Shown here piece by piece: positions 1 to 6,977 of a DNA stretch of 16,976 bases. Source of the stretch: Collinsella sp. (GTDB lineage: Bacteria > Actinomycetota > Coriobacteriia > Coriobacteriales > Coriobacteriaceae); contig DXLX01000027.1 of the NCBI GenBank assembly GCA_019414515.1, forward strand, positions 1-16,976, given 5' to 3'. A program made the translations under genes and the position numbers. The notes below the pieces were generated by a model that did no database searches, was not told the origin of the DNA, and saw only the letters and a program-made list of their open reading frames with translations. Every line of letters begins with the position of its first letter. Position 1 is the first letter of the stretch.

Positions 1-126
1 GACCCATCGAAACACATCTCCACCGTTCCTTCAACTGGGAAAATGCCGCCCCCGGGTCCCGGATGGGGCCTCGGGGGCGTTCGGCTAACTGCGGGAATGG
101 CCTATTTGCTCAATGTGTTCGGCTGA
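1..126 (+). mobile_element. Right end of the IS30-family element (partial at window start)
   Basis: This is the non-coding 3' end of the IS whose transposase lies at 15458-16750, reached by joining the window ends. The outer boundary is placed at about 122-126. There GTGTTCGG (115-122) is the reverse complement of CCGAACAC at the left end (15359-15366), and composition drops sharply just beyond it. Allowing one mismatch, the inverted match extends to about 126. The ends are approximate because only this short inverted match supports them. Confidence 0.6.
47..79 (+). terminator. GC-rich hairpin near the IS right end
   Basis: An 8-bp perfect stem (CGCCCCCG at 47-54 with CGGGGGCG at 72-79) encloses a second, imperfect GC stem. 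It lies downstream of the transposase gene and is repeated at 16882-16914. There is no U-tract after it, so it may act as a terminator-like barrier or as transposase-binding structure rather than a classical intrinsic terminator. Confidence 0.4.
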
Positions 127-2116
127 GATCGGAAATCAACCCTATATCATAAATCACGTCTCATATGGAGTTAAATACACGTTCAACTCCATAGATCTGC
201 CCTATGATTATTATTCGACACCAGAAATAATGAAATCGCTTGCGGATACCTTGCATAATCCGTTTATTTCCTTCTATGAAATTGCCTTTCTTAAGCGTAT
301 TCAGAGGGAAAAAATCGAGTTTATTGGGATTTCGGTGAGCGGCTGTTTCCAATTGATTTCTGCAGTTACGTTAGCGAAACTGATTAAAGAAGAATGTCCA
401 TCTGTTAAACACGTCTCATTGGGCGGCAATTACATTACTCGTTTAGCAGATGACTGCATGAAAGAATGGCATCCCTTTTTTGAATACATTGATTCGATAA
501 TGATGTATGACGGCGAAGAGCCGCTTGCACGTCTTCTTGAGGCTCTTGACTCTGGTGATGACAATCTCGACTGTGTTCCAAACCTTTGCCATGCTAAAGG
601 TGGAAAGATATATAAAAACCATCGGATTGAGCAAACATTTATCAACGATACAGTTCCCGATTTCGATGGCTTCGCCCTTTCTAAATACTTCATGCCTGAG
701 TTAATATTGCCGGTTTATTCCTCTAGGCAGTGTTTTAATCATTGCGCCTTCTGCACCATTCCCGGTGCTACCGGTGGTTGTTACCGAAAGATGCCTATAT
801 CGAGAGTATTTGAAATAATGTGTCGGTTAAATGAAAAATACGGCACGAGAGTTTTCTCTTTTGTGGATGAAACATTCGAAGGCAAAAGAATGGAGCAACT
901 CGCGGATGAAATAAACGCATCGGGAAAAACGTTTTTCTGGCATGGAGAAACGAGGTTCTCTCCAACCCTAAGTACAGACGTTTTCAACAAGATATACCAA
1001 AGTGGATGTAGGCAGATTCAGTTTGGCCTCGAGTCATACAACCAAAGAGTTCTTGATCTAATGAAGAAGAACACGAGAGTTGATTGGATTGATCGCAATA
1101 TCCATGATTGTCTCAATGCGGGTATTCCTGTTCATCTATTCTTTATGATTGGCTTTCCGACCGAAACTAAAGAAGAGGCTCTGAACACCTTAGCTTATAC
1201 AGAGAATGTTTTGAATTATTCAAAACAGGTATGTGGTGTTCCATATTCCACGAGAGGATTTACGAATTTTGGTCTCGTTATGGGGTCGGATGTTTGGAAT
1301 CATCCCGATAAGTATGGTGTCTCTGTAATGCCGAAGTCCCAATATGAGGATTTGCGCCTCGAAGTGGATTATGTTTCAGGCACTGGTTTAACTTTAAATG
1401 AAGCAAAATCCTTATCTGATGAGCATCATATTGATTTTTATATGCAAGAAGTCATAAACGGTAGCGACACAATTGACTTGCCCCAGCGGCTTCATATTTC
1501 AGAGGTGACCTGGATCCTAGATTCTATTCACGCTGTCAGGTATAAGGGACATTTGACCAAAGTAAAGCGACGGCTGACTAGTCTAAATCCAGCTGATCGA
1601 ATCTGGCTGGATTCCAAGACCTCTGTCGTGCTCGTTGAGCCATTTGCCTACTTCTATAATTCTGAATACCATCATGTCTATGCTGTTTCCCAGTTGGTAT
1701 ACCTTAAGTTGGCCCGTTTATTGGAGGCCGATTGTAGCATTTCTCTTATCCTTGATCAGGGCGATCTCGAGCTGACAAGGGCGATAGAAGAACTGTTGCA
1801 TTATGGATTGCTGAATACAAATATCGATGCCGATTATGTAATGCACGATAATGGTTTTCAATTGGTTAAAAGTTCGTTTGTGAAAGAAGTCGGACGCTCA
1901 AAAGAGGGGTTAAGAGTACTGCTGAGTTGTGCCACCCATAGAATGTGTGCGGTTAATGATTTTTCGTTCGCTTTGCTTTCGTTGTTTGAAAAGCCGATTT
2001 CTAAGAACGAGGTGCGCGACATTTTGAAAAAAGAGGGACTATCGGCAAGCGAGGAGCAATTAAACAAGTTGGTTGATAATTGCATGAAAGCAGATATACT
2101 ACAATTGATTAGATAG
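113..2116 (+). CDS. B12-binding-type radical SAM protein, 5'-truncated by an IS element
   Basis: Encodes 667 residues. The radical SAM core begins at the [4Fe-4S]-binding CxxxCxxC motif (C207, C211, C214). It continues with a GLES motif followed by RVLDLMKK, and with the HLFFMIGFPTET segment, all typical of the family. The part before it resembles only the second half of a cobalamin-binding Rossmann domain (GISVSG near 72-77, LGGNYITRL at 103-111); the usual N-terminal first strand and roughly 100 residues appear missing. The ATG at 113 lies inside the IS end, and an in-frame TAA sits at 86-88, so the element supplies the start. After the core, two segments (about 504-568 and 603-667) look like PqqD/winged-helix modules. 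No SPASM-type cysteine cluster was recognised. Composition is much more AT-rich than the neighbours, suggesting transfer. It is likely a peptide- or small-molecule-modifying enzyme whose activity may be lost by truncation. The specific substrate is unknown. Confidence 0.8.
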   Translation: MCSAEIGNQPYIINHVSYGVKYTFNSIDLPYDYYSTPEIMKSLADTLHNPFISFYEIAFLKRIQREKIEFIGISVSGCFQLISAVTLAKLIKEECPSVKHVSLGGNYITRLADDCMKEWHPFFEYIDSIMMYDGEEPLARLLEALDSGDDNLDCVPNLCHAKGGKIYKNHRIEQTFINDTVPDFDGFALSKYFMPELILPVYSSRQCFNHCAFCTIPGATGGCYRKMPISRVFEIMCRLNEKYGTRVFSFVDETFEGKRMEQLADEINASGKTFFWHGETRFSPTLSTDVFNKIYQSGCRQIQFGLESYNQRVLDLMKKNTRVDWIDRNIHDCLNAGIPVHLFFMIGFPTETKEEALNTLAYTENVLNYSKQVCGVPYSTRGFTNFGLVMGSDVWNHPDKYGVSVMPKSQYEDLRLEVDYVSGTGLTLNEAKSLSDEHHIDFYMQEVINGSDTIDLPQRLHISEVTWILDSIHAVRYKGHLTKVKRRLTSLNPADRIWLDSKTSVVLVEPFAYFYNSEYHHVYAVSQLVYLKLARLLEADCSISLILDQGDLELTRAIEELLHYGLLNTNIDADYVMHDNGFQLVKSSFVKEVGRSKEGLRVLLSCATHRMCAVNDFSFALLSLFEKPISKNEVRDILKKEGLSASEEQLNKLVDNCMKADILQLIR

Positions 2117-2129
2117 AGGAGGTTTCTGC

Positions 2130-2240
2130 ATGGACGTTATTAACAAAGATCTCTTGGAGCAGCTGAAAGAGTTTCAGGAAGAGGGCGTCGTGGTAGAAGT
2201 GTTCGACTTTGAGGACTACATGGATAAATTCTGCCATTAG
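2130..2240 (+). CDS. 36-residue acidic peptide, candidate RiPP precursor
   Basis: A short gene starting 13 nt after the radical SAM stop. It is preceded by a strong Shine-Dalgarno (GAGGAGG at 2116-2122, 7 nt before ATG), better than that of most genes here. The product begins MDVINKDLLEQLKEF, a predicted amphipathic helix that could act as a leader. A GVVVEVF strand-like stretch follows, and an acidic aromatic tail ends in Phe-Cys-His. There is no signal peptide or membrane segment. It is the last gene before an intrinsic terminator, so it is cotranscribed with the radical SAM gene. Placement, size and RBS strength fit a precursor modified by the adjacent enzyme, but no known precursor family is recognised and no repeated core motif is visible. 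It could instead be a small regulatory or accessory protein. Confidence 0.65.
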   Translation: MDVINKDLLEQLKEFQEEGVVVEVFDFEDYMDKFCH

Positions 2241-2264
2241 TTTCGGAATTTACTCGCCTCGCTT

Positions 2265-2298
2265 AAAGGAGAAGTCGATTATCGATTTCTCCTTTTTT
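2265..2298 (+). terminator. Intrinsic terminator of the radical SAM/peptide operon
   Basis: Arms at 2265-2279 and 2281-2295 are complementary apart from one G-U pair, with the innermost bases open as a loop. They are followed by T2293-T2298. It lies 24 nt after the peptide stop codon and ends the AT-rich module. Confidence 0.85.
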
Positions 2299-2428
2299 AA
2301 TTAAAGATATTTTTGAACTACATGCTCATAGCACAGGTTGGCCTCTCAGTAAACTGGGAGGTTGCTTTGGCTAGTTAGAGATATGTGAACGTCCGTTAGA
2401 CTGAATCTCAGGGTAGAAGGGGCCTCCA
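2299..2428 (+). other. Leader region of nadE with a small hairpin
   Basis: Non-coding gap between the AT-rich module and nadE. It contains a hairpin (CCTCTCAG at 2342-2349, loop TAAA, CTGGGAGG at 2354-2361, one G-U pair) followed by a TTGCTTT stretch, resembling a weak terminator or leader stem. No convincing -35/-10 pair was found. Composition changes across this gap, so the junction between acquired and resident DNA probably lies here. Confidence 0.4.
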
Positions 2429-4429
2429 GTGTCCAGATCAACAAGGCAATGCTGCGTTTCGGCTAATAAGAACGATGGCTTTTTGCGTGTGGCGGCGGCG
2501 TCGCCGCAGATTCGCGTGGCCGATGTCGAGGGCAATGCCGAGGTTGCGTTGGCGGCTGTTCGCGCGGCTGTCGAGCGCGGCGTTCGTGCTCTGGTGCTGC
2601 CCGAGCTTAACCTGACCGGTTATACCGCGGCCGATCTGTTCCATAACCGCACATTACTGCATGCCTGCGAGACCGCACTGGCACATATTCTCGATGAAAC
2701 CCGCGAGCTGCCGATTGTCTTCACCGTCGGTCTTCCCGTTGCGGTTGCCGAGAATATCTACAACTGCGCCGCCGTGTGCTGCGCGGGCGAGCTTTTGGGC
2801 CTTACGGCCAAGAAGTATCTGCCCAACTATGGTGAGTTCTATGAGCGCCGTTGGTTTGCTCCGGCGCCTGCGGATCCCGTGTGGGTTGAATTTGCCGGTC
2901 AGGGTCCGGTTCCGCTGGGTTCGGGGCTTGTCTACCGTTGCTGTGATGAGGGCGTCGAGGACCTGGTGTTGGGCGTTGAGGTTTGCGAGGACCTGTGGGT
3001 GCCAGCACCTCCTTCGACCGAGATGGCGCTTGCCGGTGCGACGGTGATTCTCAACCCGTCGGCCTCGGACGAGATTATCGGCAAGGCAGACTATCGCCGC
3101 AGCCTCATCTCCAATCAGAGTGCGCGCCTGTACTGCGCCTATGCCTATGCAGATGCGAGCGAGGGCGAGTCCACGACCGACATGGTCTTTGCGGGGGAGA
3201 ACCTCGTCTACGAAAACGGTTCGAAGCTCGCCGCGACGAAGCTCCTCACTTGCGATATGGCCGTCGCCGACGTTGACCTTGACCGTCTGGTTGCCGAGCG
3301 CCGTCGCTCGACGACGTGGACGCGCGCGGACGATGCGCCGGAGGCCACGACCGTTGAGTTCTCTTTTGAGAGCACACTCTCCGAGGCTCCCGTCCTGCGC
3401 AACGCCTGCGACATCGACCGTGTCTTCCCCCGTGCGCCCTTTGTGCCGGCCGACCATGGCGACCTGGCCGAGCGTTGCGAGACCATCCTCGACCTGCAGA
3501 CCGCCGGCCTTAAGACCCGCCTTGCCCATACGGGCACCAAGGCGGCCGTCATCGGCCTTTCGGGCGGTCTCGATTCCACGCTGGCGCTACTTGTGACCGT
3601 GCGTGCCTTCGATACACTGGGGCTGCCGCGCACTGGTATCACAGCCGTGTCCATGCCCGGCTTCGGCACGACGCATCGCACCAAGTCGAATGCCGAGTCG
3701 CTCGCTCGCGACCTGGGTGTGAGCTTCCGCGAGGTTTCGATCCACGCGGCTGTGGAGCAGCACTTCAAGGACATTGAGCACGATCCGGCCGTCCAAGACG
3801 TGACCTACGAGAACAGCCAGGCGCGCGAGCGTACGCAGATTCTGATGGATCTGGCCAACCAGGCTGGCGGTTTTGTCATTGGCACGGGCGACCTGTCGGA
3901 GCTGGCGCTCGGCTGGGCTACCTATAACGGCGACCACATGAGCATGTACGCCGTCAACGCGAGCGTGCCCAAGACGCTTGTGCGCCATCTGGTACGCTAT
4001 GCCGCCGATGTCTTTGGCGGGCGCATTGCCGAGGTCTTGCTCGATATCCTCGATACGCCGGTGTCCCCCGAGCTTCTGCCGCCCACGGGCGACGGCGAGA
4101 TTGCGCAGAAGACCGAGGATTTGGTGGGCCCGTACGAGTTGCACGACTACTTCCTCTACTACCTGCTGCGTTTTGGCTTTGAGCCGGGCAAGATCTACCG
4201 CATGGCGCTCAAGAGCTTCGAGGGCGTCTACGACGCCAAGACCGTCCACACGTGGCTACGTACGTTCTATCGTCGCTTCTTTGCCCAGCAGTTTAAGCGC
4301 AGCTGCCTGCCCGATGGTCCCAAGGTGGGCTCGGTGACGCTCAGTCCGCGCGGCGATTGGCGTATGCCGAGTGACGCCAGCTCGCGTCTGTGGCTTGCGC
4401 AGATCGACGCGCTCAATCCAGTTGACTAA
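2429..4429 (+). CDS. nadE: Glutamine-dependent NAD+ synthetase
   Basis: Makes NAD+ from deamido-NAD+, ATP and glutamine-derived ammonia in the cytoplasm, the last step of NAD synthesis. The 666-residue length fits the two-domain form. The N-terminal nitrilase-like glutaminase domain (about 20-300) carries the expected Glu-Lys-Cys triad: E59 in VLPELNLTGY, K128/K129 in the KKYLPNYGEFYE segment, and C186 in VEVCEDLW. The C-terminal synthetase domain has the PP-loop SGGLDS at 378-383. A GTG start at 2429 is chosen because a GAAGGGG Shine-Dalgarno lies just upstream and because the family motif FLRVAAASP begins about 17 residues in. An attenuator-like structure and terminator follow it. Confidence 0.96.
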   Translation: MSRSTRQCCVSANKNDGFLRVAAASPQIRVADVEGNAEVALAAVRAAVERGVRALVLPELNLTGYTAADLFHNRTLLHACETALAHILDETRELPIVFTVGLPVAVAENIYNCAAVCCAGELLGLTAKKYLPNYGEFYERRWFAPAPADPVWVEFAGQGPVPLGSGLVYRCCDEGVEDLVLGVEVCEDLWVPAPPSTEMALAGATVILNPSASDEIIGKADYRRSLISNQSARLYCAYAYADASEGESTTDMVFAGENLVYENGSKLAATKLLTCDMAVADVDLDRLVAERRRSTTWTRADDAPEATTVEFSFESTLSEAPVLRNACDIDRVFPRAPFVPADHGDLAERCETILDLQTAGLKTRLAHTGTKAAVIGLSGGLDSTLALLVTVRAFDTLGLPRTGITAVSMPGFGTTHRTKSNAESLARDLGVSFREVSIHAAVEQHFKDIEHDPAVQDVTYENSQARERTQILMDLANQAGGFVIGTGDLSELALGWATYNGDHMSMYAVNASVPKTLVRHLVRYAADVFGGRIAEVLLDILDTPVSPELLPPTGDGEIAQKTEDLVGPYELHDYFLYYLLRFGFEPGKIYRMALKSFEGVYDAKTVHTWLRTFYRRFFAQQFKRSCLPDGPKVGSVTLSPRGDWRMPSDASSRLWLAQIDALNPVD

Positions 4430-4448
4430 GGTTGGCTAAATTGAACCA

Positions 4449-4495
4449 ATACGGGGGTTGCAAGCGTTACACTTTTGCAATCTGATGGCCCGTAT
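4449..4495 (+). promoter_or_regulatory. Nested inverted repeats upstream of a terminator
   Basis: ATACGGG (4449-4455) pairs with CCCGTAT (4489-4495), and inside it TTGCAA occurs at 4458-4463 and 4475-4480, able to pair. The whole sits directly 5' of the terminator hairpin and between nadE and the aminotransferase gene. It may simply reinforce nadE termination, or be the 5' part of an attenuator. TTGCAA (4458) and TCTGAT (4481) with 17 bp between could also be a weak promoter. Function is unresolved. Confidence 0.35.
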
Positions 4496-4497
4496 CG

Positions 4498-4528
4498 CGC
4501 GGCGCTCTTGTCGGAGCGCCGCGTTTTT
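4498..4528 (+). terminator. Intrinsic terminator hairpin immediately before the aminotransferase RBS
   Basis: A perfect 10-bp GC stem (CGCGGCGCTC at 4498-4507, GAGCGCCGCG at 4514-4523) with a 6-nt loop and five T residues. It terminates nadE. Because the next start codon is only 20 nt downstream, any promoter for that gene lies upstream of, or inside, the hairpin, so it may also act as an attenuator. Confidence 0.8.
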
Positions 4529-4547
4529 CATATCGAAAGGTGGCACC

Positions 4548-5711
4548 ATGCAGGCATCGCAGCGTCTCGACCGCTTTGGCGCGGAGGTCTTCGCCTCACT
4601 CAACAACAAGCTTCTCGCGCTGAAGGCTCAGGGCAAGACCATTTACAACATGAGCGTGGGCACGCCCGACTTTAAGCCGTACGGCCATGTGGTCGAGGCG
4701 CTCACGCAAGCAGCCCAAGATCCCGAGATGTGGAAGTATGCCCTGCGTGACCTGCCCGAACTCAAGCAGGCCGTGTGCGATTACTATGAGCGTCGCTTTG
4801 GCGTTTCGGGCATTACGCCGTCCATGGTGCAGTCGTGCAACGGCACGCAGGAGGGCGTGGGCCATTTGGGCCTGGCCCTGCTCGATCCGGGCGACACTAT
4901 TTTGGTTCCCGATCCGTGCTACCCGGTCTTTGAGGCGGGTGCCAAGATCGCCGATGCCAAGCTCGAATACTATCCGCTGGTTGCCGAGCATAATTACCTG
5001 CCCTATGTGGCGGGTATCGATCCCGAGGTGGCCGATCGTGCCAAGTATATGATCGTGTCGCTGCCCGCCAACCCGGTGGGCTCGGTGGGCACGCCCGAGG
5101 TCTACGAGGAGATCATCGCTTTCGCCCGCGAGCACGACCTGCTGATCGTCCATGACAACGCATACTCCGACATCGTGTTCGACGGCGAGCCGGGCGGCAG
5201 CTTCTTGCAGTATCCCGGTGCGCTTGAGGTGGGCGTGGAGTTCTTCTCGCTCTCCAAGTCGTTTAACGTCACCGGTGCCCGCATCGGCTTTTTGGTCGGT
5301 CGCGAGGATGTGGTCTCGGCCTTTGCCAAGCTGCGCGGCCAGATCGACTTTGGCATGTTCTTCCCGATCCAGAAGGCCGCCATCGCCTGCCTGAACGGTC
5401 CGCGCGATGAGGTCGAGGCGCAGCGTCTGAAGTACCAGGAGCGCCGCGATGCCCTGTGCGACGGTCTTGAGGGCTTGGGCTGGGAGCGCCCCAACGCGCA
5501 TGGCTCTATGTTTGTGTGGGCCAAGCTTCCCGGTGGCCGCACCGATTCCATGGCGTTTTGCGAGGAGCTTATGGAGAAGGCCGGCGTTGTGGTGACGCCG
5601 GGCGCGAGCTTTGGTCCTTCGGGCGAGGGGCACGTGCGCATGGCGCTGGTCTTGCCGCCCGACCAGATCGCTTTGGCTGTCGAGGCCATTCGCGAGGCGG
5701 GCCTGTATTAG
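4548..5711 (+). CDS. Class I/II PLP-dependent aminotransferase, possibly of the diaminopimelate pathway
   Basis: A 387-residue fold-type I aminotransferase. K237 in SLSKSFNVTGARIGF is the Schiff-base lysine, N175 lies in PANPVG, D203 and Y206 lie in HDNAYSD, and R245 is in the phosphate-binding loop. The start at 4548 follows AAAGGTGG. An in-frame ATG at 4458 is rejected because translation from it would run through the terminator hairpin. Sequence style (SVGTPDFKPYGHVVEAL near the N terminus, LVPDPCYPVFEAGAKI) resembles the LL-DAP and N-acetyl-LL-DAP aminotransferases. With dapH, dapA, dapB, lysA and an M20 deacetylase nearby, N-acetyl-LL-diaminopimelate aminotransferase is a reasonable guess. 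Alanine- or aspartate-type activity cannot be excluded. No operon partner overlaps it. Confidence 0.9.
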   Translation: MQASQRLDRFGAEVFASLNNKLLALKAQGKTIYNMSVGTPDFKPYGHVVEALTQAAQDPEMWKYALRDLPELKQAVCDYYERRFGVSGITPSMVQSCNGTQEGVGHLGLALLDPGDTILVPDPCYPVFEAGAKIADAKLEYYPLVAEHNYLPYVAGIDPEVADRAKYMIVSLPANPVGSVGTPEVYEEIIAFAREHDLLIVHDNAYSDIVFDGEPGGSFLQYPGALEVGVEFFSLSKSFNVTGARIGFLVGREDVVSAFAKLRGQIDFGMFFPIQKAAIACLNGPRDEVEAQRLKYQERRDALCDGLEGLGWERPNAHGSMFVWAKLPGGRTDSMAFCEELMEKAGVVVTPGASFGPSGEGHVRMALVLPPDQIALAVEAIREAGLY

Positions 5712-5854
5712 AAACCTGTTTCGGCCCGTCAATAGCTCGAAACCGATTTCGTGCAGTTATTTTACGAATACTGCAAACAATTTCGGTAAACGGTCGATTT
5801 TCGGCTGCGAATAGGGGCATAATCAAAGTCCCGATTGGATGTATTGGGATTACG

Positions 5855-5887
5855 ACAAGCCGCTCGGGTCGTTCCCGGGCGGCTTGT
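5855..5887 (+). promoter_or_regulatory. Stable leader hairpin upstream of ldh
   Basis: A 14-bp stem with one G-U pair (5855-5868 with 5874-5887) and a 5-nt loop, in the 201-bp gap between the aminotransferase and ldh. It sits about 25 nt before the ldh start. A CATAAT -10-like box at 5818-5823 would place the hairpin inside the ldh 5' UTR. No strong T-tract follows (CTTGTTTGTGG), so it is more likely a leader-stabilising or attenuating element than an efficient terminator. No recognised riboswitch. Confidence 0.5.
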
Positions 5888-5912
5888 TTGTGGAGAGAGA
5901 TGGGAGTTTCTA

Positions 5913-6863
5913 ATGGTTAACGAGAAGAAGGTCGCTATTGTCGGCTGCGGTTTCGTCGGTTCGTCTTCGGCGTTCGCTCTGATGCAGAGCGGTCTGTTCT
6001 CCGAGATGGTCCTCATCGACGTGGACAAGAACCGCGCCGAGGGTGAGGCTCTGGATATCGCGCACGGCATGACGTTTGCCGAGCCGATGAAGATCTACGC
6101 CGGCGATTATTCCGATGTCGCCGACGCCGCCATGATCGTCGTCACCGCTGGCGCTGCCCAGAAGCCCGGTGAGACCCGCCTGGACCTGGTCAACAAGAAC
6201 GTTAACATCTTTAAGTCCATTATCCCCGAGATTAAGAAGTCCGGCTTCGACGGCATTCTGCTAATCGTCTCCAACCCGGTTGATGTTCTGACCTATGCTG
6301 CCATCAAGATGTCCGGCCTGCCCGAGGGCCATGTCATCGGCTCCGGCACCGTGCTCGACACTGGCCGTCTGCAGCAGATGCTTGGTGCCCACGTCGAGGT
6401 TGACCCGCGCGATGTCCAGGCCTATGTCATGGGCGAGCACGGCGACTCCGAGTTTGTCGCTTGGTCCAGCGCTCAGGTTGCTGGCGTTCCGCTGAACACC
6501 TTCTGCGAGCTTCACGGTCATCTGGAGCACGAGGCTGCCGAGAAGCGTATCGCCGAGGACGTCAAGAACTCCGCCTACACCATCATCGAGAAGAAGCACG
6601 CCACCTACTACGGCGTCGCCATGGCCGTCAAGCGCATCTGCACCGCTGTCATGCGCGATGAGCAGACCGTTCTGCCCGTTTCCTCGCTCATGGTGGGCGA
6701 GTATGGCCTGTCCGATCTGGCTATCTCCATGCCGACGGTCGTTGGCCGCGACGGCGTCGTCTGCCGCGTCCCCGTGCCGCTGAACGATGACGAGCAGCAT
6801 GAGCTCACCGCCTCCGCCAAGGCCCTCAAGGACATCATCGACAGCGTCGACTTCTCCTGCTAA
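5913..6863 (+). CDS. ldh: L-lactate dehydrogenase (NAD-dependent)
   Basis: Interconverts pyruvate and L-lactate with NADH in the cytoplasm, regenerating NAD+ in fermentation. The 316 residues match the LDH/MDH family. A Rossmann GCGFVGS lies at 11-17, N121 is in VSNPVDV, R152 is in LDTGRLQ, and the catalytic histidine H176 is in GEHGDSE. The substrate-specificity loop reads AQKPGETRLDLV with glutamine (Q83) where malate dehydrogenases carry arginine, which favours lactate; R89 is the mobile-loop arginine. The start at 5913 follows GGGAG at a 6-nt spacing; the longer frame from 5835 crosses the leader hairpin and is rejected. A terminator follows, so it is monocistronic. Confidence 0.95.
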   Translation: MVNEKKVAIVGCGFVGSSSAFALMQSGLFSEMVLIDVDKNRAEGEALDIAHGMTFAEPMKIYAGDYSDVADAAMIVVTAGAAQKPGETRLDLVNKNVNIFKSIIPEIKKSGFDGILLIVSNPVDVLTYAAIKMSGLPEGHVIGSGTVLDTGRLQQMLGAHVEVDPRDVQAYVMGEHGDSEFVAWSSAQVAGVPLNTFCELHGHLEHEAAEKRIAEDVKNSAYTIIEKKHATYYGVAMAVKRICTAVMRDEQTVLPVSSLMVGEYGLSDLAISMPTVVGRDGVVCRVPVPLNDDEQHELTASAKALKDIIDSVDFSC

Positions 6864-6896
6864 ATCAAGCTCGCTAGAGCGAAAAGCTACAATGAA

Positions 6897-6930
6897 GGCG
6901 TCCGGGTCCACACGGCCCGGGCGCCTTTTT
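6897..6930 (+). terminator. Intrinsic terminator of ldh
   Basis: Stem GGCGTCCGGG (6897-6906) with CCCGGGCGCC (6916-6925), one wobble pair, followed by T6926-T6930. It abuts the 30-bp repeat beginning at 6931. Confidence 0.9.
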
Positions 6931-6960
6931 GGTGCAAAGTAACCTGACCCCAATGCACCA
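6931..6960. repeat. 30-bp hairpin repeat, copy 1
   Basis: The unit starts GGTGCAAAGTAACCTG and ends ATGCACCA. It matches 8144-8173 at 27 of 30 positions in the same orientation. Its ends (TGGTGCA counting T6930, and TGCACCA) are inverted, so it can fold into a small stem-loop. The two copies bracket the hydrolase gene at 6978-8138. The pattern suggests a dispersed palindromic intergenic repeat. Confidence 0.75.
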
Positions 6961-6977
6961 TAGTTGATGGGAGGGCC

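Larger units (their letters stand above)
1..141. repeat. Terminal direct repeat, copy 1 (identical to 16836-16976)
   Basis: These 141 bases recur without any difference at 16836-16976. The repeat covers the right end of the IS element plus the first bases of the AT-rich flank. An exact same-direction repeat at both contig ends is what a de Bruijn assembler leaves on a path that closes on itself, and 141 is a common maximum k-mer size. The biological unit is then 16,835 bp, and the base before position 1 is 16835. Identity is seen directly; the assembly explanation is inference. Confidence 0.95.

Noticed and set aside
2342..2361. nadE leader hairpin as an NAD-sensing riboswitch
   Set aside because: Only one short stem, no conserved motif recognised; better described as a small leader hairpin or weak terminator.
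2654..3529. 291-codon minus-strand frame inside nadE
   Set aside because: Antisense shadow of a well-supported gene; no family resemblance, no RBS.
4596..5732. 378-codon minus-strand frame opposite the aminotransferase
   Set aside because: Shadow of the PLP enzyme, which has all catalytic residues.
5835..6863. Longer ldh starting at 5835
   Set aside because: Would translate the leader hairpin and lacks an RBS; the family N terminus begins right after 5913.
5913..6863. Malate dehydrogenase assignment
   Set aside because: Glutamine instead of arginine at the specificity position (AQKPGETRLD) indicates lactate dehydrogenase.
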